A stretch of 64,000 nucleotides of DNA from JADJVL01 sp046331545. GTDB taxonomy: Bacteria; Acidobacteriota; Holophagae; Holophagales; Holophagaceae. Made by a program: the position numbers and the translations under genes. The notes under the pieces were generated by a model. That model was not told where the DNA came from. It was given only the letters and a program-made list of their open reading frames with translations, and searched no databases. Of this stretch, positions 6,878 to 15,207 are shown in pieces (position 1 is the stretch's first letter; each line of letters opens with the position of its first letter). The DNA lies in NCBI GenBank assembly GCA_046331545.1, contig JAXLQR010000002.1, forward strand, positions 1,550,001-1,614,000, written 5' to 3'.

Positions 6878-9064
6878 ATGAAGACCGAAGTGCGGTGGTA
6901 CCGCAGCCTGGCCTGGAAATTCTTCTTCCGGACCGCCCTCACGATCCTGGTGATCGTGGGGTCCCTCGTGGCCGTGACCGCCTGGCAGGCCAGCACGCGG
7001 GCCCGGGAGGGGGCCGAGCTCGGGATGGTCAACGCCAGTCAGATCGTCGACCGGACCTTCGAGCAGCAGGCCCGCATCATGGACGCGGGCCTGGAGGTCT
7101 TCACCCAGTACTCGGGGAACCAGGCCAACATCGAGAAGGGGGACTACGCGTCCATCCGGGACACGCTCCTGGAGAACCTCAGCCGGCTGAGCGCCGAGGT
7201 CGCCATCGTGGTGCGCCCCGACGGGTTGCTGCTTTCCTGCACCACGGACGGCGCCAAGCAGGACTACACCGACGTGGGCATCGTCCAGATGGCCATGCAC
7301 CCCGAGGAGGCCGCCGCCGCCGGGAACAAGGGCCCGTCCTACCGGGGCTACTTCGAGATCAAGGAGGGCGCCTACAAGGGTGTCTACCACGCCGTGAGCC
7401 GTCCCATCTACGCGCCGGGGGGGACCTCCCTCGGCGCCATGCTGGTGGGCACGAAGTTCAGCGATGAGGCCGCCAAGGGGTTCCGGATGGTGAGCCTCCC
7501 CCGGGGGCGGCAGGCCGACCTGCCGCCCCAGTTCGCCTTGCTCAGCCGCTTCCGCCCCCTGGGCTACACCGGGGCCTCCAATTCGGTGCCATCCCTGGCG
7601 CGCGCCCTGGAGACGAATCCGGCCTTCGTCAAGGCTCGCGCCGATGTGGAGCAGGGACAGCATTCCCCGGCGATCCCCCTCAGCCTGGACGGCGCCGACT
7701 ACTTCGCCATGGTCGCCCCCCTCCGGGGCACCGACGCCCCCAAGCTCCAGGTGGCCAACCTGGTCCTGCTGCCCACGGAGCCCTTCCTCGCGCCCTATCG
7801 CATGATCCGCAACGTCATCCTCGTGGCCGGCGCCCTGGGCCTCCTGATCGCCATCTTCGTGGCGCTCACCTCCGCCCGCCGCGTCACGGCGCCCCTGGCA
7901 GGCCTCACCCAGGCCGCGGTGGCCCTGTCCGAAGGCGAGCGACCGGAGATCCCCGCCCTGAAGGGCGAGGACGAGGTGGGCTACCTCACCCTGGCCTTCC
8001 GCGCCCTGCTCTCGGAACTGAAGGCCAAGGACGAGCTGCTGGCGGCCCTGGAGGCCGTCCGCGCCCAGGAAAGCGGCGGCGGCATGGCGGAGGGCCTGCA
8101 CACGATGGGTTCCAAGGTGGGCATGTCGGTGGTGGACCTCGACGCCACCGTGCGGCTCACCGAATCCCAGGCCATCCGCGGCGAGATGCCGGTGCCCACG
8201 AAGCGCACCGTGACCCTCAAGCCGGGGGACGTCTTCGCCTCGCGCTACCGCATCGAGGGCATCCTCGGGAAGGGCGGCATGGGCGTGGTGCTGAAGGCCC
8301 GGGACGAGCAGCTCGACGAGGACGTGGCCCTCAAGGTCATCCGGCCGGAGATCCAGATGGAGCCGGGCTTCCTGGACCAGCTCAAGCAGGAGATCAAGCT
8401 GGCGCGCCGCATCTCCCACAAGTACGTCCTGCGCACCCACGACTTCGGCGAGTCCGACGGCATCCCCTTCGTCTCCATGGAGTACCTGAAGGGCGTGACC
8501 CTCAAGCAGCTCCAGCAGGAGCGCGGCGCGCTGCCCACGGGGCTGGTGCTCCGCATCGCCCGCCAGGTGGCGGAAGGGCTCGAGGCCGCCCACGCCGAGG
8601 GCGTCGTGCACCGCGACATCAAGCCCCTGAACATCCTCTTCGACGGCCGGGGCGACGCCAAGCTCATGGACTTCGGCCTCGCCGCGCCGGTGGCGGCCAA
8701 GGGCAAGGACGAGGGCGGCCAGGTCTTCGGGACGCCGCGCTACATGGCGCCGGAGCAGGTGCGGGGCGAGCAGGTGGATCCCCGCACCGACCTCTACGCC
8801 TTCGGCGTGATGCTCTACGAGCTGGTCACGGGCTTCGCGCCCTACGACCACGAGTCGGTCACCGAGACCCTCCGCATGCAACTCAGCGCGCCCGTCCCCA
8901 AGGCCAAGGAGATGGCCCCGGCCATCCCCGAAGGTCTCAGCTTCCTCATCGAGCGCCTCATGCAGAAGAAGAAGGAGGACCGCCCCGGTTCCGCCTCGGA
9001 GGTGGTGGAGACCCTGAAGCTCCTCGCCGCCGGCGGCAGCGGCGACACCCGGAGGGCCTCGTGA
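6878..9064 (+). CDS. Transmembrane Ser/Thr protein kinase with Cache-like sensor and HAMP domain
   Basis: A 728-residue sensor kinase starting at the ATG at 6878; the longer frame upstream is a shadow of the ferritin-like gene. Residues 13-35 form a first membrane segment, about 36-307 an extracytoplasmic Cache-like sensor, about 309-332 a second membrane segment, then a HAMP region to about 375 and a linker. The C-terminal Hanks-type kinase domain begins near residue 460 with GKGGMGVVLKA and the lysine of VALKVI, has the catalytic loop HRDIKPLNILFD (from 578), DFG at 598 and GTPRYMAPEQV. All key residues are present. The sensor layout is like a chemoreceptor or histidine kinase joined to a eukaryotic-type kinase. 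It shares one base of its stop with the start of the repeat protein downstream. Confidence 0.93.
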   Translation: MKTEVRWYRSLAWKFFFRTALTILVIVGSLVAVTAWQASTRAREGAELGMVNASQIVDRTFEQQARIMDAGLEVFTQYSGNQANIEKGDYASIRDTLLENLSRLSAEVAIVVRPDGLLLSCTTDGAKQDYTDVGIVQMAMHPEEAAAAGNKGPSYRGYFEIKEGAYKGVYHAVSRPIYAPGGTSLGAMLVGTKFSDEAAKGFRMVSLPRGRQADLPPQFALLSRFRPLGYTGASNSVPSLARALETNPAFVKARADVEQGQHSPAIPLSLDGADYFAMVAPLRGTDAPKLQVANLVLLPTEPFLAPYRMIRNVILVAGALGLLIAIFVALTSARRVTAPLAGLTQAAVALSEGERPEIPALKGEDEVGYLTLAFRALLSELKAKDELLAALEAVRAQESGGGMAEGLHTMGSKVGMSVVDLDATVRLTESQAIRGEMPVPTKRTVTLKPGDVFASRYRIEGILGKGGMGVVLKARDEQLDEDVALKVIRPEIQMEPGFLDQLKQEIKLARRISHKYVLRTHDFGESDGIPFVSMEYLKGVTLKQLQQERGALPTGLVLRIARQVAEGLEAAHAEGVVHRDIKPLNILFDGRGDAKLMDFGLAAPVAAKGKDEGGQVFGTPRYMAPEQVRGEQVDPRTDLYAFGVMLYELVTGFAPYDHESVTETLRMQLSAPVPKAKEMAPAIPEGLSFLIERLMQKKKEDRPGSASEVVETLKLLAAGGSGDTRRAS

Positions 9065-9393
9065 TGCGGCGCCGCGCGATCCTCCTCTCCCTGCTCGCCG
9101 CCGCCGGCAGGCCCCTCCTCGCCCGCCGCCGCGGCAAGCTCCAGAAGGGCGACTGCACCTTCAAGGGCTTCAAGCTCTACGGGAAGGTGCAGCTCGTCGA
9201 GCACTTCCCGGACCTGAAGGTGCAGGTCGTGGAGCACTTCCCCGACCTCAAGGTGCAGAAGGTGGACGCCTTCCCCGACGCCTGCGGGAAGTGGCAGATC
9301 GTCGAGCACTTCCCCGACCTGAAGGTGCAGCTCGTGGAACACTTCGGGGACCTGAAGATCCAGTGGGTGGAGCACTTCCCGGGCGTGCCCTGA
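9064..9393 (+). CDS. Small repeat protein, probably 7(1) septoil-knot family
   Basis: A 109-residue protein whose ATG at 9064 overlaps the TGA of the kinase (TGATG), with GGAGG about 8 bases upstream; a GTG at 9061 is an alternative. The first 20 residues are hydrophobic and arginine-rich and may be a leader or membrane anchor. From about residue 38 on there are six copies of a 10-13-residue unit of the form VQxVEHFPDL, with a CGKWQ insertion after the third. This pattern matches what I remember of the small all-beta proteins predicted and solved as a 7(1) torus-knotted fold, but I cannot run the search. Function is unknown. The coupling suggests it is a partner or substrate of the kinase. 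Confidence 0.7.
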   Translation: MRRRAILLSLLAAAGRPLLARRRGKLQKGDCTFKGFKLYGKVQLVEHFPDLKVQVVEHFPDLKVQKVDAFPDACGKWQIVEHFPDLKVQLVEHFGDLKIQWVEHFPGVP

Positions 9394-9486
9394 GGGTGGC
9401 GGGCCGCGCCGCCCGCGCCTCGGGGATAATGGGGGTCCGCCCCGCCGCCGGATGCCCCGGCGGGGGCGACCGTCCACGGAAGCCTC

Positions 9487-11514
9487 ATGCCCGCGCGCCT
9501 CACCCTCCTCCGCCCCCTCGTCCTGCTGCTGGGACTCCTCCTCCCGGCCTTCCCGGCGGCCGCGGGCCAGGCCCGGCGTCCCGAAGGGGAGCCGGCCCAG
9601 CTCTCCCAGGCCCAGAAGCGCCGGCTGACCGACGCCTGCTACGAAGTGCTCGTCCCCAAGCCCGACCACGACCCGTTGACCTACGAGAAGCCCCTGCCCT
9701 GGGACCTGCTGCCCTTCCACATCCGGAACGACAAGTACTTCTCCATCGGCACCGCCTTCGCGGTCTCCCCCACGGAGCTGCTCACGGCCTTCCACGTGCT
9801 GGATCCCACCCAGGACTCCTTCACCCACCGGCGCTTCCTGATCCGGAACGCGCAGCAGGAGGTCTTCGAAGTGGACCGCGTCACCGCCTGCAGCCAGCGC
9901 CGGGACGTCATCCGCTTCACCGTCCGGGACCACCGGCTCCCGGCGTGGCTGGAGCTGAACCCCGCCTACGAACTGAATTCCACGGTCTTCACCGTCGGGA
10001 ACGCCCTGGGCGAGGGCGTGGTGATCCGCCGGGGCGACCTCATCGGCACCCTGCCCGAGGAGATCGAGGGCGCCTGGAAGTTCCTCCGGAGCTCCGCGGA
10101 CGTCAACGGCGGGAATTCCGGTGGCGCCCTGGTGGACCTCGCCGGCCGGGTGATCGGCCTGGTGGTCCGCCGGAACGACAACATCTCCCTCTCGGTGCCG
10201 GTGTCCGAGATCCTCGGCCTGAAGACGGACGCGGCCCACTTCTACCGGAAGACCTCCTACAGCTTCGACCTCGTCGAGGACAAGCTCGGCCCCGTCACCG
10301 ACGAGTTCGAGCTGCCCCTCCCGGCCGCCTTCCCGGACCTGCGGGCCGCGGCCTGCAAGCGCATCCGCGCCGACTACGACAAGCGCATGGAGGAGCTCCT
10401 GCGCGGCGCCAGCCTCTTCCCCAGGGGCGAGACCTCCCTCAAGGCCCTGCGCGAGACGCCCCCGACGCACTTCCTCTCGGTGCTCAAGCGGGACCGGAAC
10501 ACCAACGCCTGGGACTACGTGTCCATGAACCCCAACACCTTCGAGCTGCCCGACAAGGGGAGCCTGAAGCTCGCGAACTTCCAGGACAAGGTCCTGTTCT
10601 GCATGATGGTGCCCCCGTCGGGCCTGGGCGCCGCGGACCTGCACGCCAGCCCCCGGCGGGTGATGGACCTCTTCCTGAAGGCCCTCAACCTGCCCTTCAG
10701 CGTGGCGGGCCAGCCGGTCCGCATGCTCTCCTTCGGGGATCCCGTGCGGGCGGAGTCCTACGTGGACCCGCTGGGCCGTCCGTGGCAGATCCACGTCTGG
10801 GTCCGCCCCTGGGACGACATGGCCATCATCGCCTTCGGCACGCCCGTCCCGAAGGGGCGGGCCATGCTGCTGAAGGAGATCCGCTCCCCCCTGGTGGACA
10901 GCTGGATCTACGACCTCAAGCGCATCGCCGACCTGACCACCCTTCCCCTCGAGGGAACCCTCGCGGAGTGGGAGGCCTACCTGAAGCTCCCGCCCTCCAC
11001 CCGGCCTCTGGCCGAAGCCCGCATGGCCTTCCAGCCCGGGCGCTCCCTGACCCTGAACCTCGCCGGCTTCGAGGGGGCCCTCACCCACGAGGACCTCAAC
11101 CTCGATCCGAAGAGCACCCTGCGGCTCGCCCTGGGCCTCTCGCGGCGGGGGGACGGCCTCGCCTTCGACCTCCGCAGCCTCAGCGTGGCCGAACCGGAGT
11201 GGGCCTCCAGCATCACCCTCTCCAAGCACCTCGCCCCCCAGGCCGGGGACGGGGAGGCCGAGCGCAAGGCCTGGCAGAAGCTCGTGGAGGGCCGCGCGCC
11301 CTACGACGGGAAGGCCTCCGAGGAGGAGGGCGAGACGAGCCTCTCGCGGATCGTCGAGCCCCCGGGCGCGGGCCCCGAGACCCGGGCCAAGGCGGCCGCG
11401 CTCTACACCCTGGACCTCAACCGCACGGGCTCGGTGTCCAACCGGGAGATGCGCAAGCGCATGGACCGGCTCACCGCCGCCCTCAAGCCCGCGGCGCCGG
11501 CCCCCGCGCCCTGA
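9487..11514 (+). CDS. Secreted trypsin-like serine protease with C-terminal EF-hand-like loop
   Basis: A 675-residue protein with a signal peptide (hydrophobic stretch LVLLLGLLLPAFPAAAG). The S1/DegP-like protease domain occupies about residues 75-260: His103 in LLTAFHV, Asp140 in RRDVIRF and Ser211 in GGNSGGAL form a full catalytic triad, followed by GRVIGLVV. The central 400 residues do not match a domain I know. Near the C-terminus, DLNRTGSVSNRE has the spacing of an EF-hand calcium loop (D, N, T, G, V, E at positions 1, 3, 5, 6, 8, 12), followed by a proline-alanine tail. It probably acts in the periplasm or at the cell surface; calcium could regulate it. No PDZ domain is evident. Confidence 0.82.
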   Translation: MPARLTLLRPLVLLLGLLLPAFPAAAGQARRPEGEPAQLSQAQKRRLTDACYEVLVPKPDHDPLTYEKPLPWDLLPFHIRNDKYFSIGTAFAVSPTELLTAFHVLDPTQDSFTHRRFLIRNAQQEVFEVDRVTACSQRRDVIRFTVRDHRLPAWLELNPAYELNSTVFTVGNALGEGVVIRRGDLIGTLPEEIEGAWKFLRSSADVNGGNSGGALVDLAGRVIGLVVRRNDNISLSVPVSEILGLKTDAAHFYRKTSYSFDLVEDKLGPVTDEFELPLPAAFPDLRAAACKRIRADYDKRMEELLRGASLFPRGETSLKALRETPPTHFLSVLKRDRNTNAWDYVSMNPNTFELPDKGSLKLANFQDKVLFCMMVPPSGLGAADLHASPRRVMDLFLKALNLPFSVAGQPVRMLSFGDPVRAESYVDPLGRPWQIHVWVRPWDDMAIIAFGTPVPKGRAMLLKEIRSPLVDSWIYDLKRIADLTTLPLEGTLAEWEAYLKLPPSTRPLAEARMAFQPGRSLTLNLAGFEGALTHEDLNLDPKSTLRLALGLSRRGDGLAFDLRSLSVAEPEWASSITLSKHLAPQAGDGEAERKAWQKLVEGRAPYDGKASEEEGETSLSRIVEPPGAGPETRAKAAALYTLDLNRTGSVSNREMRKRMDRLTAALKPAAPAPAP

Positions 11515-11517
11515 AGC

Positions 11518-12165
11518 TCAGGACTCCTCCCCGTCCGACCAGCCTTCCCGCGCGAAGCGGGCCAGGCGGTCGTCCCGGCGACGCTCGGCGAGGGCCCGGG
11601 CCACGTAGCGGCCGATGGGGTCCGCTTCGAGGTTGACGGCGGCGCCGGGCTTCATGGCGGCGAGGGCCGTGCGCTTCACGGTCTCGGGAATGAGGGCCAC
11701 GGTGAACCAGTCGGCGCCGCAGTCCACCACCGTCAGGGAAATGCCGTCCACGGCGATGCTCCCCTTCGGGGCGGTCATGGGGCCGAGGAAGGCGGGCATG
11801 GCGAAGCGCCAGAGCCCTTCCCCTTCGGGCCGGTCCAGCAGCGCGCCGAGGCCGTCCACGTGGCCGCTCACGAGGTGGCCGTCGAGCGGCTCGCCGACGC
11901 GGAGCGAAGGCTCCAGGTGCAGCGTCGCGCCGACGGGAAGCGCCCCCAGGGTCGTCTTCGCCAGGGTCTCCTCGCTCAGCTCCGTCTCCCAGCCCTGGGC
12001 GTCCCTCGCCACCGACGTGAGGCAGGCCCCGTTCACGGCGATGCTGGCGCCCAGGTCCGCCCGCTCCAGCACCTCCGGCCCGCACGCGATGCGCAGTCGC
12101 GCCCCGCCGGAGCGGGAGGCGCGGGATTCGAGGGTGCCGAGGTGGCGGATGAGGCCGGTGAACAT
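11518..12165 (-). CDS. ribE: Riboflavin synthase, alpha subunit
   Basis: A 215-residue cytoplasmic enzyme that converts two 6,7-dimethyl-8-ribityllumazine molecules into riboflavin, the last step of the pathway. It starts with the signature MFTGLI and shows the expected two homologous lumazine-binding barrels: NGACLTSV and SGHVDGLG in the first half, VDGISLTVVD and FTVALIPETVKRT in the second. The length is normal with a short charged C-terminal extension. It lies 4 bases after the amino-acid permease on the same strand and is convergent, with a 3-base gap, with the protease. Other riboflavin genes are not in the window, and no FMN riboswitch is visible. Confidence 0.95.
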   Translation of the reverse strand: MFTGLIRHLGTLESRASRSGGARLRIACGPEVLERADLGASIAVNGACLTSVARDAQGWETELSEETLAKTTLGALPVGATLHLEPSLRVGEPLDGHLVSGHVDGLGALLDRPEGEGLWRFAMPAFLGPMTAPKGSIAVDGISLTVVDCGADWFTVALIPETVKRTALAAMKPGAAVNLEADPIGRYVARALAERRRDDRLARFAREGWSDGEES

Positions 12166-12169
12166 GGCG

Positions 12170-13756
12170 TCAGCCTTCTGCGTGGGCCAGCTTGCTGTTG
12201 CGCATGCCGTAGAGGAAGTAGATGACCGCGCCGATGCCGAGCCAGATGAAGAAGCGGATCCACGTGACGCCGGGCAGGCCCCAGGCCAGCCACACGCAGG
12301 CGAGGATGCCCAGGGGAGCCATGATCCAGGGGGCGGGCATGAGGAAGCGCCGCGGAGCCTCGGGCCGCCGCTTGCGGAGGATCAGGACGCCGATGCAGAC
12401 CACCACGAAGGCGAAGAGGGTCCCGATGTTGGCCAGCTCCACCACCACGCCGATGTCGAGCAGCGCCGCCGGGATGGCCACGAGGAAGCCCGTGAAGATC
12501 GTCGCGTTGGAGGGCGTGCCGTACTTCCCGTGCACCTTGCCGAACCACTTGCCCATCAGGCCGTCCCGGCTCATGGACATGAAGATCCGCGGCTGGCCCA
12601 CCTGGTAGACCAGCAGCGCGGCCGTGGTGGCGATGACCGCCCCGAAGGCGATGAAGCCCGCGAGCCAGGTGAGGTGGTATTTCTCGAAGACGAAGGCCAG
12701 GGGATCGGCCTTTCCGACCAGCTCGGTGTAGTGCACCATGCCGGTCACCACCGCGGCCACGAGCACGTAGATGACCGTGCAGATCACCAGGCTGCCGATG
12801 ATGCCCCGGGGCATGTCCCGGCCGGGGTCATGGCATTCCTCCGCGGTGGTGCTCACCGCGTCAAAGCCGATGAAGGCGAAGAAGATGATGGCGGCGCCCG
12901 CCTGGATGCCCTTCCAGCCGTTCGGCGCGAAGCCGTGCCAGGTCGCCGGCGTGCCGAAGAGGTTGCCGGAGCTGACGTACTTGGCGCCGAGGGCCACCAC
13001 GGCCAGCAGGATCACCACCTTGATGAGCACCATGATGCTGTTGGCCTTCGCGCTCTCCTTGATGCCGATGTAGCAGAGCCATGTGATGACGATGGTGATC
13101 ACCACCGCCAGGAGGTTGATGGTGACGGGGAAGCCCCCGAGGGTCGGGGCGCTGCCGACGACCTCCCAGTTCTTGAAGGTGGCCGCACCGTTCAGCAGGC
13201 CCGCCTTGGCCTGGGCGATCGCCGCCAGCTTCTGGGAAAGGCCCATCGCGGGGGCGCCGTCCACGAGGGTGAGGGCGGTCTTGGGGTCCATGGCCAGCCA
13301 GCCCGGGATGTGGACGTGGAAGACGTTCTCCATGAAGGAGCGCATGTAGTCGCCCCAGGAGATGGCCACCGCCACGTTGGAGATGGCGTACTCCAGCAGC
13401 AGGTCCCAGCCCAGGATCCAGGCCATCAACTCGCCCAGGGTCGCGTAGGCGTAGGTGTAGGCCGAGCCCGAGACCGGGATCATGGAGGCCAGCTCGGCAT
13501 AGGCCAGGGCGGTGAAGCCGCAGGCGATGGCCGTGACCACGAAGCTGAGGATGAGGGCGGGGCCCGCGGCCACGCGGCCGTCCGCCAGGTTCCCCGCCGC
13601 GGCCGTGCCGATGGTGGAGAAGATGCCCGCGCCGATGATGGCCCCGATGCCGAACATCATCAGGTCGAAGGCCGTCAGGTTCTTCTTCAGCATGTGCTCC
13701 GGCTCTTCGGCCGAAGCGCGCAGCTGTTCCAGCGATTTCGTGCGGAAAAGATTCAT
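12170..13756 (-). CDS. APC-superfamily amino-acid permease (cationic amino-acid transporter type)
   Basis: A 528-residue integral membrane protein with about 12-14 hydrophobic segments. Near the N-terminus it has the APC signature GIGAIIGAGIFSTIGTAAAG in the first unwound membrane helix, then SFVVTAIACGFTALAYAEL and SGSAYTYAYATLGEL, and later IIFFAFIGFDAVSTTAEE, all typical of the CAT/YfnA branch that imports amino acids with protons. It should sit in the cytoplasmic membrane. The substrate is not determinable from the sequence. The gene ends 4 bases before riboflavin synthase starts, so they may share a transcript, though no functional link is evident. Confidence 0.92.
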   Translation of the reverse strand: MNLFRTKSLEQLRASAEEPEHMLKKNLTAFDLMMFGIGAIIGAGIFSTIGTAAAGNLADGRVAAGPALILSFVVTAIACGFTALAYAELASMIPVSGSAYTYAYATLGELMAWILGWDLLLEYAISNVAVAISWGDYMRSFMENVFHVHIPGWLAMDPKTALTLVDGAPAMGLSQKLAAIAQAKAGLLNGAATFKNWEVVGSAPTLGGFPVTINLLAVVITIVITWLCYIGIKESAKANSIMVLIKVVILLAVVALGAKYVSSGNLFGTPATWHGFAPNGWKGIQAGAAIIFFAFIGFDAVSTTAEECHDPGRDMPRGIIGSLVICTVIYVLVAAVVTGMVHYTELVGKADPLAFVFEKYHLTWLAGFIAFGAVIATTAALLVYQVGQPRIFMSMSRDGLMGKWFGKVHGKYGTPSNATIFTGFLVAIPAALLDIGVVVELANIGTLFAFVVVCIGVLILRKRRPEAPRRFLMPAPWIMAPLGILACVWLAWGLPGVTWIRFFIWLGIGAVIYFLYGMRNSKLAHAEG

Positions 13757-13826
13757 GGAGCCTGCCTGGACGCGGGTTTGAGGGGACTGTCCAGGGTATC
13801 AGGCCGAGGCCCTGGGGCCCCCGACC

Positions 13827-13853
13827 GGGTCCCTGATCCTTGTCCAGGGACCC
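13827..13853 (-). terminator. Hairpin downstream of the DUF1501 gene
   Basis: A perfect 9-bp inverted repeat (GGGTCCCTG / CAGGGACCC) with a 9-base loop lies directly after the DUF1501 stop on the minus strand. No T-run follows, so it is either a weak or factor-dependent terminator or just a stabilising hairpin. Confidence 0.4.
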
Positions 13854-13859
13854 CAAGGC

Positions 13860-15200
13860 TCAGATCGCGCCCAGCAAGGGGTAGCTCGCCCCCAGCAGGG
13901 TCTTGCTGTTGGCCCCCAGCCAGCGCTCCAGCACCGTGGCGTAGAGGCCGCGGAAGTCGGTCGTGAACTTCATGTTCCCGTTCTCGTCGAGCTTCGAGAG
14001 GTCCGGATAGTCGCTGTACACGCCGCCCTTCACGCCCTTCCCCGCCAGGAAGGCCAGGCCGGCGGTGCCGTGGTCGGTGCCGCCGTTGTTCTCGTGGACG
14101 CGCCGGCCGAACTCGCTGAAGCCCATCACCAGCACCCGGTCCGCGGCGGCGCCCTTGGAGGTGGTCACCGTGGCGAGGTCCTTCAGGAAGGCGTCCAGGC
14201 TGCCGCCGAGGGCCTTCAGCAGGAGGGCGTGGTCCCGGCGGTGGTTGGAATGGGTGTCGAAGCCGCCCATGTTCGCCACGAAGACCTGGGTGGGCAGGTT
14301 CTTGGCGATCATCTCGGCGATGAACTTGAGCTGGTAGGCGAGGTCCACCCAGGTGTCCCGCAGGTCCGGATCCGGGTAGGCGCGGTCGCCGGGATAGGGC
14401 ACGGAGGGCGTGCGGGCGGTCGTGCCCATCAGGCTGGCGAACTGGGTCTGCGCGTCGTCGTAGAGCTTGCCGCTCGCCAGGGCCGCCTTCAGGCCGGGGC
14501 CCGAGGCGAGGCTCAGCTTGAAGGCGTCGGTGAAGCCGCCCCGCAGGGGTTCAGGGTCCGGGACGTCTCGCCACGGGGACCGGGTGGCGGGAAAGCGGTA
14601 GGCGTCGGGGGAGCCGATGTTCACGAAGCTGCGCGCGGCACCCTGGAGGCTGAGGGGCAGCCCGGACGTGCTGATGCCCCGGAGCGGGTCGCCGCTCGGG
14701 TCGAAGGCGGCGTCCGCCCAGCGCCCGAGCCAGCCGGTGGCGGCGGGGGTGGCGCTGCCCTGGCTCCAGAGGTCCATGGCCAGGAAGTGCGAAAGGGTGG
14801 GATTGGGCATGCCGATGCCCGGCATCCAGGCGACGCGGCCTGCGCGGTGGAGGTCCGCCATGCCGAGGAAGGCCTTGGAGAGGGCGTAGCCGTTCCCGAG
14901 GTCGGAGAGCTCGTTCGCCCCGAGCCGGAGGGTGGGCCGCGCCGCGGCGTAGGCGCCGGCGTTGGGCCCCGAGATCGGCACCAGGCTGTCCAGCAGGTCG
15001 TTGCCGCCGTCGAGCTGCACCAGCACGAGGATGGGATTGGCGGGAGGCGGCGTGCTGCCGCCCCCGCCGGTGCCGCCGCCGCCGCCGGGGGTCCCGCCGC
15101 CGGAGGGCGTGCCGCCACCTCCGCCGCCGCAGGCCACGAGGCCCGCCAGGGCCGCGCCGCCGTAGCCGAGGGTCTGGAGGAAGTCGCGCCGGTTCGTCAT
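13860..15200 (-). CDS. DUF1501 family exported protein
   Basis: A 446-residue protein. The ATG at 15200 is preferred over the GTG at 15203 because a GAGG sits 5 bases upstream. The N-terminus is a Tat leader (TNRRDFLQTLGYGGAALAGL) ending in a lipobox-like VAC, followed by a glycine/proline/threonine-rich linker. The body matches the DUF1501 (sulfatase-like) family: VLVQLDGGNDLLDSLVP, WMPGIGMPNPTLSHF and VLVMGFSEFGRRVHENNGGTDHG. The family is usually encoded next to DUF1800, as here, 7 bases downstream. Exact biochemical function is not established. It is exported, probably folded, to the periplasm. Confidence 0.88.
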   Translation of the reverse strand: MTNRRDFLQTLGYGGAALAGLVACGGGGGGTPSGGGTPGGGGGTGGGGSTPPPANPILVLVQLDGGNDLLDSLVPISGPNAGAYAAARPTLRLGANELSDLGNGYALSKAFLGMADLHRAGRVAWMPGIGMPNPTLSHFLAMDLWSQGSATPAATGWLGRWADAAFDPSGDPLRGISTSGLPLSLQGAARSFVNIGSPDAYRFPATRSPWRDVPDPEPLRGGFTDAFKLSLASGPGLKAALASGKLYDDAQTQFASLMGTTARTPSVPYPGDRAYPDPDLRDTWVDLAYQLKFIAEMIAKNLPTQVFVANMGGFDTHSNHRRDHALLLKALGGSLDAFLKDLATVTTSKGAAADRVLVMGFSEFGRRVHENNGGTDHGTAGLAFLAGKGVKGGVYSDYPDLSKLDENGNMKFTTDFRGLYATVLERWLGANSKTLLGASYPLLGAI

Positions 15201-15207
15201 CACAACC

